From the NCBI GenBank assembly GCA_023412215.1, contig JAEYNX010000003.1, positions 186,001-250,000 on the forward strand: a DNA stretch of 64,000 bases, in the 5' to 3' direction. The translations under genes were made by a program, and so were the position numbers. The notes beneath the pieces are model-generated. The model was not told the origin of the DNA. It worked only from the letters and a program-made list of their open reading frames with translations, and did no database searches. Below, piece after piece: positions 1 to 8,275 of this stretch. Source of the stretch: Bacillota bacterium. Its GTDB lineage: Bacteria; Bacillota; Clostridia; Oscillospirales; Ruminococcaceae. The first letter of the stretch is position 1. Each line of letters begins with the position of its first letter.

Positions 1-1645
1 GATCATCCCGCTCGGCGGCTTAAACGAGATCGGCAAGAATATGACGGCCTACGAGTGCGGCAACGACATGTTTATCGTCGATTGCGGCCTCGCCTTCCCC
101 GATGAGGAGATGCTGGGCGTCGACATCGTCATCCCAGATTTCACCTATGTGGAGAAGAACATCGACAAGCTGCGCGGCGTGGTCATCACCCACGGGCATG
201 AGGATCACATCGGCGGTCTGCCTTACTTTTTAAAGCGGTTTAACGTGCCTGTTTACGGTACCCGCTTAACCCTCGGTTTGGTGGAGGGCAAGCTCAAGGA
301 GCACAACCTGCTCGGCAAGCGCACCTTAAACGTGGTCAAGCCGCGCGATACCGTCAAGTTCGGCTGCATGGCGGTGGAGTTTATACGCGTAAACCATTCC
401 ATCCCCGATGCGGTGGCGTTCGCCATCCACACCCCCGCGGGCGTTATCATCCAGACAGGTGACTTTAAAATAGATTACACCCCCATCGAGGGCGGCATCA
501 TCGACCTCGCGCGCTTCGGCGAGCTGGGCAGCAAGGGTGTGCTCGCCCTGCTTTCCGACTCCACCAACGCCGAGCGCCCGGGCAGCGCCATGAGCGAGAA
601 GAAGGTGGGTGAATCGTTCGAGCTGCTGTTTGCCAAGGCGGGCAACCGCCGCGTGATCATCGCGTCGTTTGCCTCCAACATCCACCGCATCCAGCAGATT
701 ATCGATATGTCGGTGCGCTGCGACCGGAAGGTTGCCGTATCGGGCCGCAGCATGATCAACGTTGTGGCCAAAGCGATAGAGCTCGGCTACCTCTCGGTGC
801 CCGAGGGCGTATTGGTGGATATTGAGCTGATCAACCGCTACCCCGACGAGAAGCTCGTCATCATCACCACCGGCAGCCAGGGCGAGCCGATGTCGGCCCT
901 CTCGCGTATGGCCTCCAGCGACCACCGCAACGTGACCATCAACCCCAACGATTTTATCATCATCTCCGCCACCCCCATCCCCGGCAACGAAAAGCTGGTG
1001 GGGCGCGTAGTGAACGACCTGATGAAGCTGGGCGCGGAGGTTATCTACGAGAAGATGTACGAGGCGCACGTGTCGGGCCACGCCTGCCAGGATGAGCTGC
1101 GGCTCATGCTGGGCCTTACCAAGCCCAAGTTTTTTGTACCGGTTCACGGCGAGTACAAGCACCTCAAAAAGCACGCGGGCATCGCCATCAGCATGGGGTT
1201 AAACCCCGCGAACGTTATCATCGGCGACATCGGCAAGGTGATAGAAACCGACGCCGTAGACATGAAGATTACCGGCACCGTGCCTGCGGGCAGGGTACTG
1301 GTGGACGGCCTCGGCGTGGGCGACGTGGGCAGCATCGTGCTGCGCGACCGCAAGCATCTGGCCGAGGACGGCCTGATTGTCGTGGTGCTTTCGATGGAGA
1401 AGCAGACCGGCAAGGTGGTGGCGGGGCCGGACATCGTCTCTCGCGGGTTTGTGTATGTGCGCGAGTCGGAGGAACTGATGGACGAGGCGCGCAACGTCGT
1501 AAAGAACGTGCTCACCCAGTGCGGCGACAAGGATATCCGCGAGTGGGGGCAGATCAAAACCAAGGTAAAGGACGCGCTAAGCGATTACGTTTACCGCACC
1601 ACCAAGCGCAGCCCGATGATTTTGCCCATTATCATGGAGGTTTAA
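1..1645 (+). CDS. rnj: Ribonuclease J (5' end cut by window edge)
   Basis: RNase J is a metallo-beta-lactamase/beta-CASP ribonuclease with endo- and 5'-3' exonuclease activity in cytoplasmic mRNA decay and rRNA maturation. The reading frame is open from base 2, so the gene begins upstream. 547 residues are visible against about 555 in the family, so only some ten residues are missing. The visible N-terminus reads LGGLNEIGKNM, a typical RNase J start region. The zinc-binding motif HGHEDHIGG sits near visible residue 63, and the beta-CASP part (SDSTNAERPG, then TGSQGEP) and the HGEYKHL motif follow in order. The internal ATG at base 41 is not the real start. A strong hairpin terminator follows the stop codon, so the gene ends its transcription unit. 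Confidence 0.95.
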   Translation, partial: IIPLGGLNEIGKNMTAYECGNDMFIVDCGLAFPDEEMLGVDIVIPDFTYVEKNIDKLRGVVITHGHEDHIGGLPYFLKRFNVPVYGTRLTLGLVEGKLKEHNLLGKRTLNVVKPRDTVKFGCMAVEFIRVNHSIPDAVAFAIHTPAGVIIQTGDFKIDYTPIEGGIIDLARFGELGSKGVLALLSDSTNAERPGSAMSEKKVGESFELLFAKAGNRRVIIASFASNIHRIQQIIDMSVRCDRKVAVSGRSMINVVAKAIELGYLSVPEGVLVDIELINRYPDEKLVIITTGSQGEPMSALSRMASSDHRNVTINPNDFIIISATPIPGNEKLVGRVVNDLMKLGAEVIYEKMYEAHVSGHACQDELRLMLGLTKPKFFVPVHGEYKHLKKHAGIAISMGLNPANVIIGDIGKVIETDAVDMKITGTVPAGRVLVDGLGVGDVGSIVLRDRKHLAEDGLIVVVLSMEKQTGKVVAGPDIVSRGFVYVRESEELMDEARNVVKNVLTQCGDKDIREWGQIKTKVKDALSDYVYRTTKRSPMILPIIMEV

Positions 1646-1680
1646 TCAAGCCTTTTGCAGTGAAACTGCTGTATATTGGA

Positions 1681-1713
1681 AAAACCCCGCGTTTTACGCG
1701 GGGTTTTGGCTTT
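1681..1713 (+). terminator. Rho-independent terminator after rnj
   Basis: A perfect 12-bp stem (AAAACCCCGCGT, loop TTT, then its complement) at 1681-1707 is followed by GGCTTTTCT. It lies 36 bases after the RNase J stop. The A-rich left arm would also allow termination on the other strand, but no minus-strand gene ends here. Confidence 0.85.
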
Positions 1714-1879
1714 TCTGTGCTTTCTTTAGGGGTATAGGGATTGTGACGGGAGACAGCTCTTTTTAGATTGAAGGTAATTTTCAAGAAAACTTCTAGCTTT
1801 ATGGTTCAAAAATTAGTATAATAAAGAGTAAATTAAAAGTTCCATTTTTTATGGATGCAAGGCGGGACGCAGAAAGGTT

Positions 1880-3865
1880 GTGAAGGTCATCAAAAAGAGG
1901 GTATGGTTTTTCAAGCCCATCATCGTTGTGGCGCTGGCTTTATGCCTTTTTATGAGTCTTATGACACTGGCAATCGGGCAGGTGACCCTGTTTTATGTCG
2001 AGCTTGCCTTTACGCTCTTGGTGTCGGCCTTCGCGTTTTACCGTTATAAAAGCATTCAGGGCGACGTGTACCACATCGTGGATAAAACCCTCAAACGTCT
2101 GAATATGGTCAACAGCGAGTCGGCCGCTGGCATGCCTATCCCGCTTGTCATCGTCCGCGAGCAGGGCGAGATCATCTGGTATAACGAGCTGTTTGCCACG
2201 CTCGTGTTTGAAGGGCAGAACCTTTTCGGCGTGATGTTTGAACAGCTCTTCCCCTCGGTGGATCTTGGCGTGGCCTGCAAGCCGGGCGGTGTCAATATCT
2301 CCTACGGCAGGCACTGCTTTACCGCCTACGGTATGCGGGTTGAAGATAAGAAGGGCACGCTGGTGGCCATGCAGTGGGTGGAGAACACCGAACTCAAGGA
2401 GTTGGCACAGGAATATTATGAATCGCGCCAATCGGTGCTGCTCATTACGGTGGATAACTACGACGAGCTGACCCAAACCTTAAAGGAAAGCGAGAAGGTA
2501 CAGCTCGCGGGCGAGGTCGACCATGTGATAGAGAACTTTCTCGCCCCCACGGGCGCTGTGCTCATCCGCAGCGGACGCGACAAGTTCACAGCCATTATGG
2601 AGGAGCGTTACCTGCGTTTAGTTATTGAGCGCAGGTTTGACGTGCTTGACCAGGTGCGGCAGATTACTCTTGGCGAACGCCAGCCCGCAACCCTTTCCAT
2701 CGGCGTGGGGCGCGGCGGCGGCACGCTGCGGGAACTGGAGCAGATGGCGAAGCAGGCGCTGGATATGGCACTCGGGCGCGGCGGTGATCAGGCCGCGGTG
2801 AAAACGCCCGGCGGCTACGAATTCTTCGGCGGCATCTCTAAGGGCGTTGAAAAACGCACCAAGGTGAAAACCCGCATCATGGCGGCAGCCCTTACCGAGC
2901 TGATTGAAACGAGCGATAACTGCATTATCATGGGCCACCGTTTTTCGGATTTGGATAGCTTCGGCGCGGCGGTAGGGCTGGTGAAAAGCATCCGTTTCAT
3001 GGGCAAGCCCGCGATCGTTGCCATAGACCGGGAGAAAAACCTAGTGCAGGGCCTGATGAACAACCTTATCGCAAACGGCTATAACGACGTGTTCGTATCC
3101 CCCGACGAGGCGCTGCAGATGGTAGGCAAAAAGACACTGCTCATTGTGGTGGACACCCATCTTCCCGCCATGCTGGAGTCGATAGATATTTACAAGGCGT
3201 GCAAGACTGTGGCGGTGATAGACCACCACCGCAAGATGGTGGGGCATATCGACAACGCCGTTATCTTCTACCACGAGCCTTACGCCTCCTCCGCTTCCGA
3301 GATGGTGGCGGAGCTGATACAATACTTCGGTACCAACAACAAGCTGGGCAGGCAGGAGGCCGAGGCCCTGCTCGCGGGCATTATGCTCGACACCAAGAAC
3401 TTTATCTTGAAAACCGGTGTTCGCACCTTTGAGGCGGCAGCCTACCTGCGCAAGCTGGGCGCCGATACCGTAGAGGTAAAGCGCCTGTTCTCGAGCAGCA
3501 TGGAGGCCTACCAGCTCAAGGCCAAGATCGTCGCGTCGGCGAAGGTTTACCGCCGCTGTGCGGTCGCCGTGAGCGACTCCACCTCGGACGAGATGCGCAT
3601 CGTCGCCCCGCAGGCGGCGGATGAGCTGCTCTCTATCAGCGGGGTGGACGCCTCGTTTGTGCTTTATCAGACGCCGGAAAACGTCACCATCTCGGCACGC
3701 TCCCTCGGTACCCTGAATGTGCAGGTGATCATGGAGAAGATGGGCGGCGGCGGGCACCTCACCATGGCGGGCACCTACATTGTGGGCGCAAGCCTTAAAA
3801 ACGCGGCGGAGCTTTTGGCAAAGAATATCGACGCGTATTACGAAGAGAACCCGGCGCAAAGTTAG
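1880..3865 (+). CDS. gdpP: Cyclic-di-AMP phosphodiesterase GdpP (DHH/DHHA1)
   Basis: GdpP is a membrane-bound phosphodiesterase that degrades c-di-AMP. At 661 residues it has the usual length. Two membrane segments lie within residues 8-55, followed by a PAS-like region (about 70-170), a degenerate GGDEF region (about 175-300) lacking a clear GGDEF signature, and the DHH/DHHA1 catalytic part. Visible metal-site motifs are GHRFSDLD near residue 352, VIDHH near 445, and the DHHA1 motif GGGGH near 622. Translation starts at GTG 1880; AAAGG lies only two bases upstream, so the exact start is not fully settled. It is followed by rplI and dnaB, the common Firmicute order gdpP-rplI-dnaB. Confidence 0.93.
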   Translation: MKVIKKRVWFFKPIIVVALALCLFMSLMTLAIGQVTLFYVELAFTLLVSAFAFYRYKSIQGDVYHIVDKTLKRLNMVNSESAAGMPIPLVIVREQGEIIWYNELFATLVFEGQNLFGVMFEQLFPSVDLGVACKPGGVNISYGRHCFTAYGMRVEDKKGTLVAMQWVENTELKELAQEYYESRQSVLLITVDNYDELTQTLKESEKVQLAGEVDHVIENFLAPTGAVLIRSGRDKFTAIMEERYLRLVIERRFDVLDQVRQITLGERQPATLSIGVGRGGGTLRELEQMAKQALDMALGRGGDQAAVKTPGGYEFFGGISKGVEKRTKVKTRIMAAALTELIETSDNCIIMGHRFSDLDSFGAAVGLVKSIRFMGKPAIVAIDREKNLVQGLMNNLIANGYNDVFVSPDEALQMVGKKTLLIVVDTHLPAMLESIDIYKACKTVAVIDHHRKMVGHIDNAVIFYHEPYASSASEMVAELIQYFGTNNKLGRQEAEALLAGIMLDTKNFILKTGVRTFEAAAYLRKLGADTVEVKRLFSSSMEAYQLKAKIVASAKVYRRCAVAVSDSTSDEMRIVAPQAADELLSISGVDASFVLYQTPENVTISARSLGTLNVQVIMEKMGGGGHLTMAGTYIVGASLKNAAELLAKNIDAYYEENPAQS

Positions 3866-4046
3866 CAATACTGTTTGGGTGCGCTTGCTGTGTTGCAGCG
3901 TCAGCCGCGGTACCGGAGTTTTTGGTGGTGCGGGTGCGGAGCGGTTAAATGAATAATCATTGGCGTGAGCCTTGGCTTACGGCCGTTTATTATAGTTTTT
4001 ATGGCGCTGCGTACATACGCCGCGGTGCCGGAAGGGAAGGATTATT

Positions 4047-4496
4047 GTGAAAGTAGTATTAAAGGCAGATGTAAAGGGCTCGGGCAAAAAGGGCGAGGTT
4101 GCGAACGTTTCGGACGGATACGCCCGCAACTATCTGCTGCCGCGCGGCCTTGCGGTGGAGGCAAACGCGCAGGTACTCAATGATATCAAGCTCAAGCAGG
4201 AGGCCAAAGAGCATCATATAGCCATGGAAAAACAACAGGCGGAGGATGCCAAGAAGCTTTTGGACGGCAAAACCATCAAGCTGTTTGCCAAGGGCGGCAC
4301 CGAAGGGCGTCTGTTCGGCTCAGTTACCGCAAAAGAGATTGCGGAGGAGCTTACGAAGCAGTATAAGCTAGAGATAGATAAGCGCAAAATAACCTTAGAA
4401 AGTGACATCAAGGCCTTCGGCACCTTCACGGCAGAGGTGAAGCTCTACGCCGGTATCTCGGCAAAGCTGTTCGTGATGGTCGGCGAGGCACAATAA
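4047..4496 (+). CDS. rplI: 50S ribosomal protein L9
   Basis: L9 binds 23S rRNA at the base of the L1 stalk. The protein has 149 residues, the normal length. The N-terminal rRNA-binding domain begins MKVVLKADVKGSGKKG and contains the family motif DGYARNYLLP; a long connecting helix (about 40-75) rich in K, Q and E leads to the C-terminal domain. The start is GTG 4047, with GAAGGGAAGG six bases upstream. The 180-base gap after gdpP holds no gene that I can recognise. Confidence 0.97.
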   Translation: MKVVLKADVKGSGKKGEVANVSDGYARNYLLPRGLAVEANAQVLNDIKLKQEAKEHHIAMEKQQAEDAKKLLDGKTIKLFAKGGTEGRLFGSVTAKEIAEELTKQYKLEIDKRKITLESDIKAFGTFTAEVKLYAGISAKLFVMVGEAQ

Positions 4497-4541
4497 ATAG
4501 TGAGCCACAGCAAAAACCCCAAAATGAGAGGACGGTAAACG

Positions 4542-5900
4542 GTGAACAGCTATGCCATGACCGAAACCACATACGGGCAGAATACGCCGTTTAACATTGA
4601 GGCGGAGCAGTCGGTGCTCGGCGCCATCATTATCGACCAAACCTGCCTTTCTACCGTGCTCGACTTTATTAAGTCCGAGTGCTTTTACCGCCCGCAGCAC
4701 CAGGAGATCTTCTCCTGCATGGTGAAGATGTTCGCGGGGGGCAAGATCATTGATTTTATCACGCTCCTCGAGGAAGTCGTCAATGAGCACATCTTTGAAA
4801 CCCCCGAGGACGCCAAGGTATATCTCGCGCAGCTTGCGCAGATCGTGCCCACCACCTCGAATGTCGAGGCGTATGCGGCGATTGTGCAGGAGAAATACTA
4901 TGTTCGCCAGCTCATTGACGCCTCCAAGGAGATTATCGAGTCGGCGAGTGAAGGCGCCTATGCCGCGAAAGAACTGCTCGACAGTGCCGAGCAGAAAATC
5001 TTCGATATCCGTCAGGGCAAGGACTCAAGGGGCCTTATCAAGATTGAGGACGCGATAATTGAAGCATACGACCGCCTGCAGAAGATTGCGGGCGAAGACC
5101 GCCTGAAATACCTCGGCCTGCGCTCTGGCTTTTCGGCGCTGGATAATATTATCTACGGCCTCAATAAGTCCGACCTTATCCTGCTGGCAGGGCGCCCCGG
5201 TATGGGCAAGACCAGCTTTGGCATGAACATCGCGCAGAACGTGGCGGCTACCTCGGGTAAAAAGGTGGTTATCTTTTCGCTCGAAATGTCCACCGAACAG
5301 CTTACCACAAGGCTGATGTCCTCTATGGCGCAGATACCCAGCGGCGAGTTCCGCACCGGCAATATGTCGGGCGCGCAGTGGCAGGAGCTTGCCAAGGCCT
5401 CTCAGCTTTTGGCCTCCTATCCTATTTTAATAGACGACGCCTCGGGCATCACGGTGCCCGAGATGAAGGCCAAGCTGCGCCGCATCAAAGATCTGGGCCT
5501 AGTGGTAATCGACTATTTGCAGCTCATGACGACCGGCCGCCGCAACGAGAACCGGGTGCAGGAGGTTTCGGAAATCACGCGTGGCTTAAAGATCATGGCA
5601 AAGGAATTAAGCGTTCCTGTTATCGTACTTTCGCAGCTTTCGCGCGGGCCCGATTCCAGAACTGACCACCGCCCCGTGCTTTCTGACCTTCGTGAGTCCG
5701 GCTCGATCGAGCAGGACGCCGATATCGTATTATTCCTCTACCGCGAGGCCTATTACCTCGACAAAGAGGATGCCGATAAAAATATCGCGGAATGTATCAT
5801 TGCCAAAAACCGCCACGGCGAAACCGACATCATCAAGCTGCACTGGAACGGCCAGTTTACGCAGTTCAGTACGCTGGAGAGTTTTAGAGATGAAGGATAA
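4542..5900 (+). CDS. dnaB: Replicative DNA helicase DnaB
   Basis: DnaB is the hexameric helicase that unwinds DNA at the replication fork. The 452-residue protein has the N-terminal primase-interacting domain (signature FNIEAEQSVLGA near residue 14), a linker, and the RecA-like helicase domain with Walker A GRPGMGKTS near 217, a Walker B region VVIDYLQLM, and the C-terminal QDADIVLFLYR motif. Start GTG 4542 has GAGAGG about ten bases upstream; an in-frame ATG at 4557 is a possible alternative. Its 3' end overlaps tilS by 11 bases, so the two are probably translationally coupled. Confidence 0.95.
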   Translation: MNSYAMTETTYGQNTPFNIEAEQSVLGAIIIDQTCLSTVLDFIKSECFYRPQHQEIFSCMVKMFAGGKIIDFITLLEEVVNEHIFETPEDAKVYLAQLAQIVPTTSNVEAYAAIVQEKYYVRQLIDASKEIIESASEGAYAAKELLDSAEQKIFDIRQGKDSRGLIKIEDAIIEAYDRLQKIAGEDRLKYLGLRSGFSALDNIIYGLNKSDLILLAGRPGMGKTSFGMNIAQNVAATSGKKVVIFSLEMSTEQLTTRLMSSMAQIPSGEFRTGNMSGAQWQELAKASQLLASYPILIDDASGITVPEMKAKLRRIKDLGLVVIDYLQLMTTGRRNENRVQEVSEITRGLKIMAKELSVPVIVLSQLSRGPDSRTDHRPVLSDLRESGSIEQDADIVLFLYREAYYLDKEDADKNIAECIIAKNRHGETDIIKLHWNGQFTQFSTLESFRDEG

Positions 5901-7269
5901 GGCTGAGGCCGCCATCGAAAAATATAAGATGCTCGCTTACGGCGGGCAGGTGCTGGTGTGTGTTTCGGGCGGCGCCGACTCCATGGCGCTGCTGCATTTT
6001 TTATATTCGGTGAGGCAACAGTATGGCGTTTCGCTTTCGGTATGCCATGTAAACCACGGTATTCGTGGGGAAGAGGCGCTGCGCGACCAGCGCTTTGTGG
6101 AGGAAGCGTGCAGCCGCATGGGCGTTCCCTGCGAGGTGGTTTCCGTTCATGTTCCGTCACTTGCCAAGGAGCGCGGCCTTTCGCTGGAAGCGTGCGGGCG
6201 CGAGGTTCGCTACGAGGCGTTTGAGCGTATCGCACATGAAAAGAATGCCAAAATCGCCACCGCGCACACCCTCTCGGACAGTATTGAGACTATGCTTTTT
6301 AACCTTGCGCGCGGCACGGGGTTAAAGGGGTTGTGCGGTATTCCGCCGGTGCGGGGAGATATCATCCGGCCGCTCATCGAGGTAACGCGTGAAGAGGTGG
6401 AGCAATACTGCCGCGAAAACGATATTCGTTTTATTACCGACAGCAGCAATCTTACCCGCGAATACACCCGCAACCGCATTCGCATGGATGTTATTCCCGC
6501 CTTAAAGCAGGCAAACCCCGCTTTTGAGCAGGCCGTAAGCCGCGCGATGCATTCCTTGCGCGGGGATGAGGAATATCTGGCCGCGCAGGTGCAAAAATCG
6601 CTGGACGAAAGCGAAGAAAACGGCAGCTTTCGCATAGCGGTTTTGCGGGCGCTCCCAGCCGCCATACTAAACCGCGCAGTTTTGACAATACTAAAACGAC
6701 ACCACATCGAGCCGCAGAGCGAGCGTGTGGAGGCGCTTACGAGGATGCTGCTGCAGGGCTCGGGCTGTATCACGCTTACCACCCATACCTATGCGCGGGT
6801 GCAAGACGGTTTATTGTCGGTTTTTACGGTCGAAACGATTTCCAGCCCTGATTATAGCGTGCCCTTTCAGCTGGGTGAACTGCCGCTCTATGAAGGCGTA
6901 AAAGCTTTGGTAACCGTTTTGCCCATAAACGAATACAGCGAAATGATTTGTTCAAAAAAAATTCACCCAAAGCTATTAAAAAAATGTTTGGATTATGATA
7001 ATATAATAGGAACGGCTATCTTTCGGCCCAAAAACGAGGGCGACCGCATTACGTTTTCTGCCCGCGGCTGCACCAAAACATTAAAAAAGCTCTTTAACGA
7101 GGCCAAGATTCCGCCGCCGGAGCGCGCGCTTGTGCCCGTTTTGGCCGATGAGGCGGGCGTGGTTTGGGCAGAGGGCTTTGGTTGCGACCGCCGCTGCGAG
7201 GTTACACACAACACGAAAAACGTCGCCGTTATAGACATCATCCGCGTACCGATAGACAAAACTGTATGA
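5890..7269 (+). CDS. tilS: tRNA(Ile)-lysidine synthetase TilS
   Basis: TilS attaches lysine to C34 of the CAU-anticodon isoleucine tRNA in an ATP-dependent reaction, changing codon and amino acid identity. The 459-residue protein has the PP-loop ATP pyrophosphatase motif SGGADSMAL at residues 27-35, the HVNHGIRG motif, and a C-terminal substrate-binding domain ending near CDRRCEVTHNT. The reading frame is open further upstream inside dnaB, but ATG 5890 gives a normal TilS N-terminus and overlaps the dnaB stop by 11 bases. A local AT-rich patch lies around 6945-7015. It is followed by hpt after 15 bases, the conserved tilS-hpt-ftsH order of Firmicutes. Confidence 0.94.
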   Translation: MKDKAEAAIEKYKMLAYGGQVLVCVSGGADSMALLHFLYSVRQQYGVSLSVCHVNHGIRGEEALRDQRFVEEACSRMGVPCEVVSVHVPSLAKERGLSLEACGREVRYEAFERIAHEKNAKIATAHTLSDSIETMLFNLARGTGLKGLCGIPPVRGDIIRPLIEVTREEVEQYCRENDIRFITDSSNLTREYTRNRIRMDVIPALKQANPAFEQAVSRAMHSLRGDEEYLAAQVQKSLDESEENGSFRIAVLRALPAAILNRAVLTILKRHHIEPQSERVEALTRMLLQGSGCITLTTHTYARVQDGLLSVFTVETISSPDYSVPFQLGELPLYEGVKALVTVLPINEYSEMICSKKIHPKLLKKCLDYDNIIGTAIFRPKNEGDRITFSARGCTKTLKKLFNEAKIPPPERALVPVLADEAGVVWAEGFGCDRRCEVTHNTKNVAVIDIIRVPIDKTV

Positions 7270-7284
7270 TATTCGGAGGAAAGT

Positions 7285-7824
7285 ATGGAGCAAGACATTC
7301 TAAAGGTGCTTATTTCCGAGCAGGAGCTAAAGGCGAAGGTGGCCGAGCTCGGTAAGCGTATCAGTGAGGACTACAGGGGTAAAAACCTGCTGATGATAAG
7401 TATTTTAAAGGGTTCGGTGGTATTCATGGCCGACCTTATGCGCGCGATCGATATCCATGCCCGCATCGATTTTATGTCGGTATCAAGCTACGGCGCCGGC
7501 ACCAAAACCAGCGGCGTGGTGAAGATTGTGAAGGACCTCGACATCCCGCTCGCGGGGTACGACCTGCTGATCGTAGAGGATATCCTCGACAGCGGCCTGA
7601 CGCTCGCTTATATATCTGAGCTGCTGCATTCGCGCAACCCCAAGAGCATCCGCATCTGCACGCTTTTGGATAAACCCGAGCGCCGCAAGGCGGACGTACA
7701 TGCCGACTATTTCGGCTTTGAGGTACCCGACGAGTTTGTGGTGGGCTACGGCCTGGATTACGATGAGAAATACCGCAATCTCCCGTACGTAGGGGTGCTA
7801 AAGCCGGAAGTATATAACGCATAG
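7285..7824 (+). CDS. hpt: Hypoxanthine phosphoribosyltransferase
   Basis: This enzyme salvages hypoxanthine (and usually guanine) with PRPP to make IMP/GMP in the cytoplasm. The 179-residue protein has normal family length, the early KGSVVFMADL segment, and the PRPP-binding signature VEDILDSGLTL at about residues 96-106. GGAGGA lies seven bases before ATG 7285. It sits between tilS and the ftsH block, as in Bacillus and many Clostridia. Confidence 0.95.
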   Translation: MEQDILKVLISEQELKAKVAELGKRISEDYRGKNLLMISILKGSVVFMADLMRAIDIHARIDFMSVSSYGAGTKTSGVVKIVKDLDIPLAGYDLLIVEDILDSGLTLAYISELLHSRNPKSIRICTLLDKPERRKADVHADYFGFEVPDEFVVGYGLDYDEKYRNLPYVGVLKPEVYNA

Positions 7825-7872
7825 CTCCGTTGTCCTTTGCCTTTTTACACTTCATCCGTGGGAGTGATAAAG

Positions 7873-8220
7873 TTGGGTAACAAAAAAACGATATTAATAG
7901 TAACGGGGTGTATACTGGCATCTGCCTTACTGCTTATTGCTTCGTTTTCTTTTGCCGCTCAGCTTAACAAAAAGAAGGCTCCCGCTTACGATGAGATCCT
8001 GCAGTACTTTTATCAAAACAAGGTTGATAAATATACGCTGGATTTAGGGAGAGGGCAGTTGAGCCTACAGCTTAAAGGTGAGGATCAAGAGGGCAAAACA
8101 GTATCCTGTACCCTGCCGGATGTCAACCGCTTTTTAGAGGATACGATGTCTTTTGTAAGGGATCATAACATAAACTACCCGCAAGACCCGATTGAGGTTG
8201 ATTACGTGGCGATAAGATAA
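7873..8220 (+). CDS. Stand-alone FtsH N-terminal (extracytoplasmic) domain paralogue
   Basis: The predicted protein has 115 residues: a short cytoplasmic start, one membrane segment (about 6-28), and an extracytoplasmic domain. It has no AAA or protease domain. Its residues from about 38 onwards align with the N-terminal extracytoplasmic domain of the FtsH encoded next door: by hand, 18 of 31 residues match in the segment beginning YDEILQYFYQNKV and 17 of 31 in the segment beginning LPDVNRFLEDTM. The likely start is TTG 7873, eight bases after GGGAG; ftsH has the same TTG-Gly-Asn start with the same SD spacing. This supports a tandem duplication of the 5' part of ftsH. The function is unknown; it might modulate FtsH assembly or substrate access. 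An upstream ATG at 7837 is less likely because it has no good ribosome site. Confidence 0.75.
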   Translation: MGNKKTILIVTGCILASALLLIASFSFAAQLNKKKAPAYDEILQYFYQNKVDKYTLDLGRGQLSLQLKGEDQEGKTVSCTLPDVNRFLEDTMSFVRDHNINYPQDPIEVDYVAIR

Positions 8221-8275
8221 AAGCCGATTTGTTCAATATCCGTAAAATTAAACATTGCAGCTAGGAGTGGTGAAT

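Noticed and set aside
326..1174. Long open frame on the minus strand opposite RNase J
   Set aside because: It mirrors the codon pattern of the real gene, has no family motifs or ribosome site, and the plus-strand protein is unmistakable.
6945..7015. AT-rich patch in tilS with a TATAAT-like box, considered as an internal promoter for hpt-ftsH
   Set aside because: No -35 box at a proper distance, and the patch encodes a normal TilS region.
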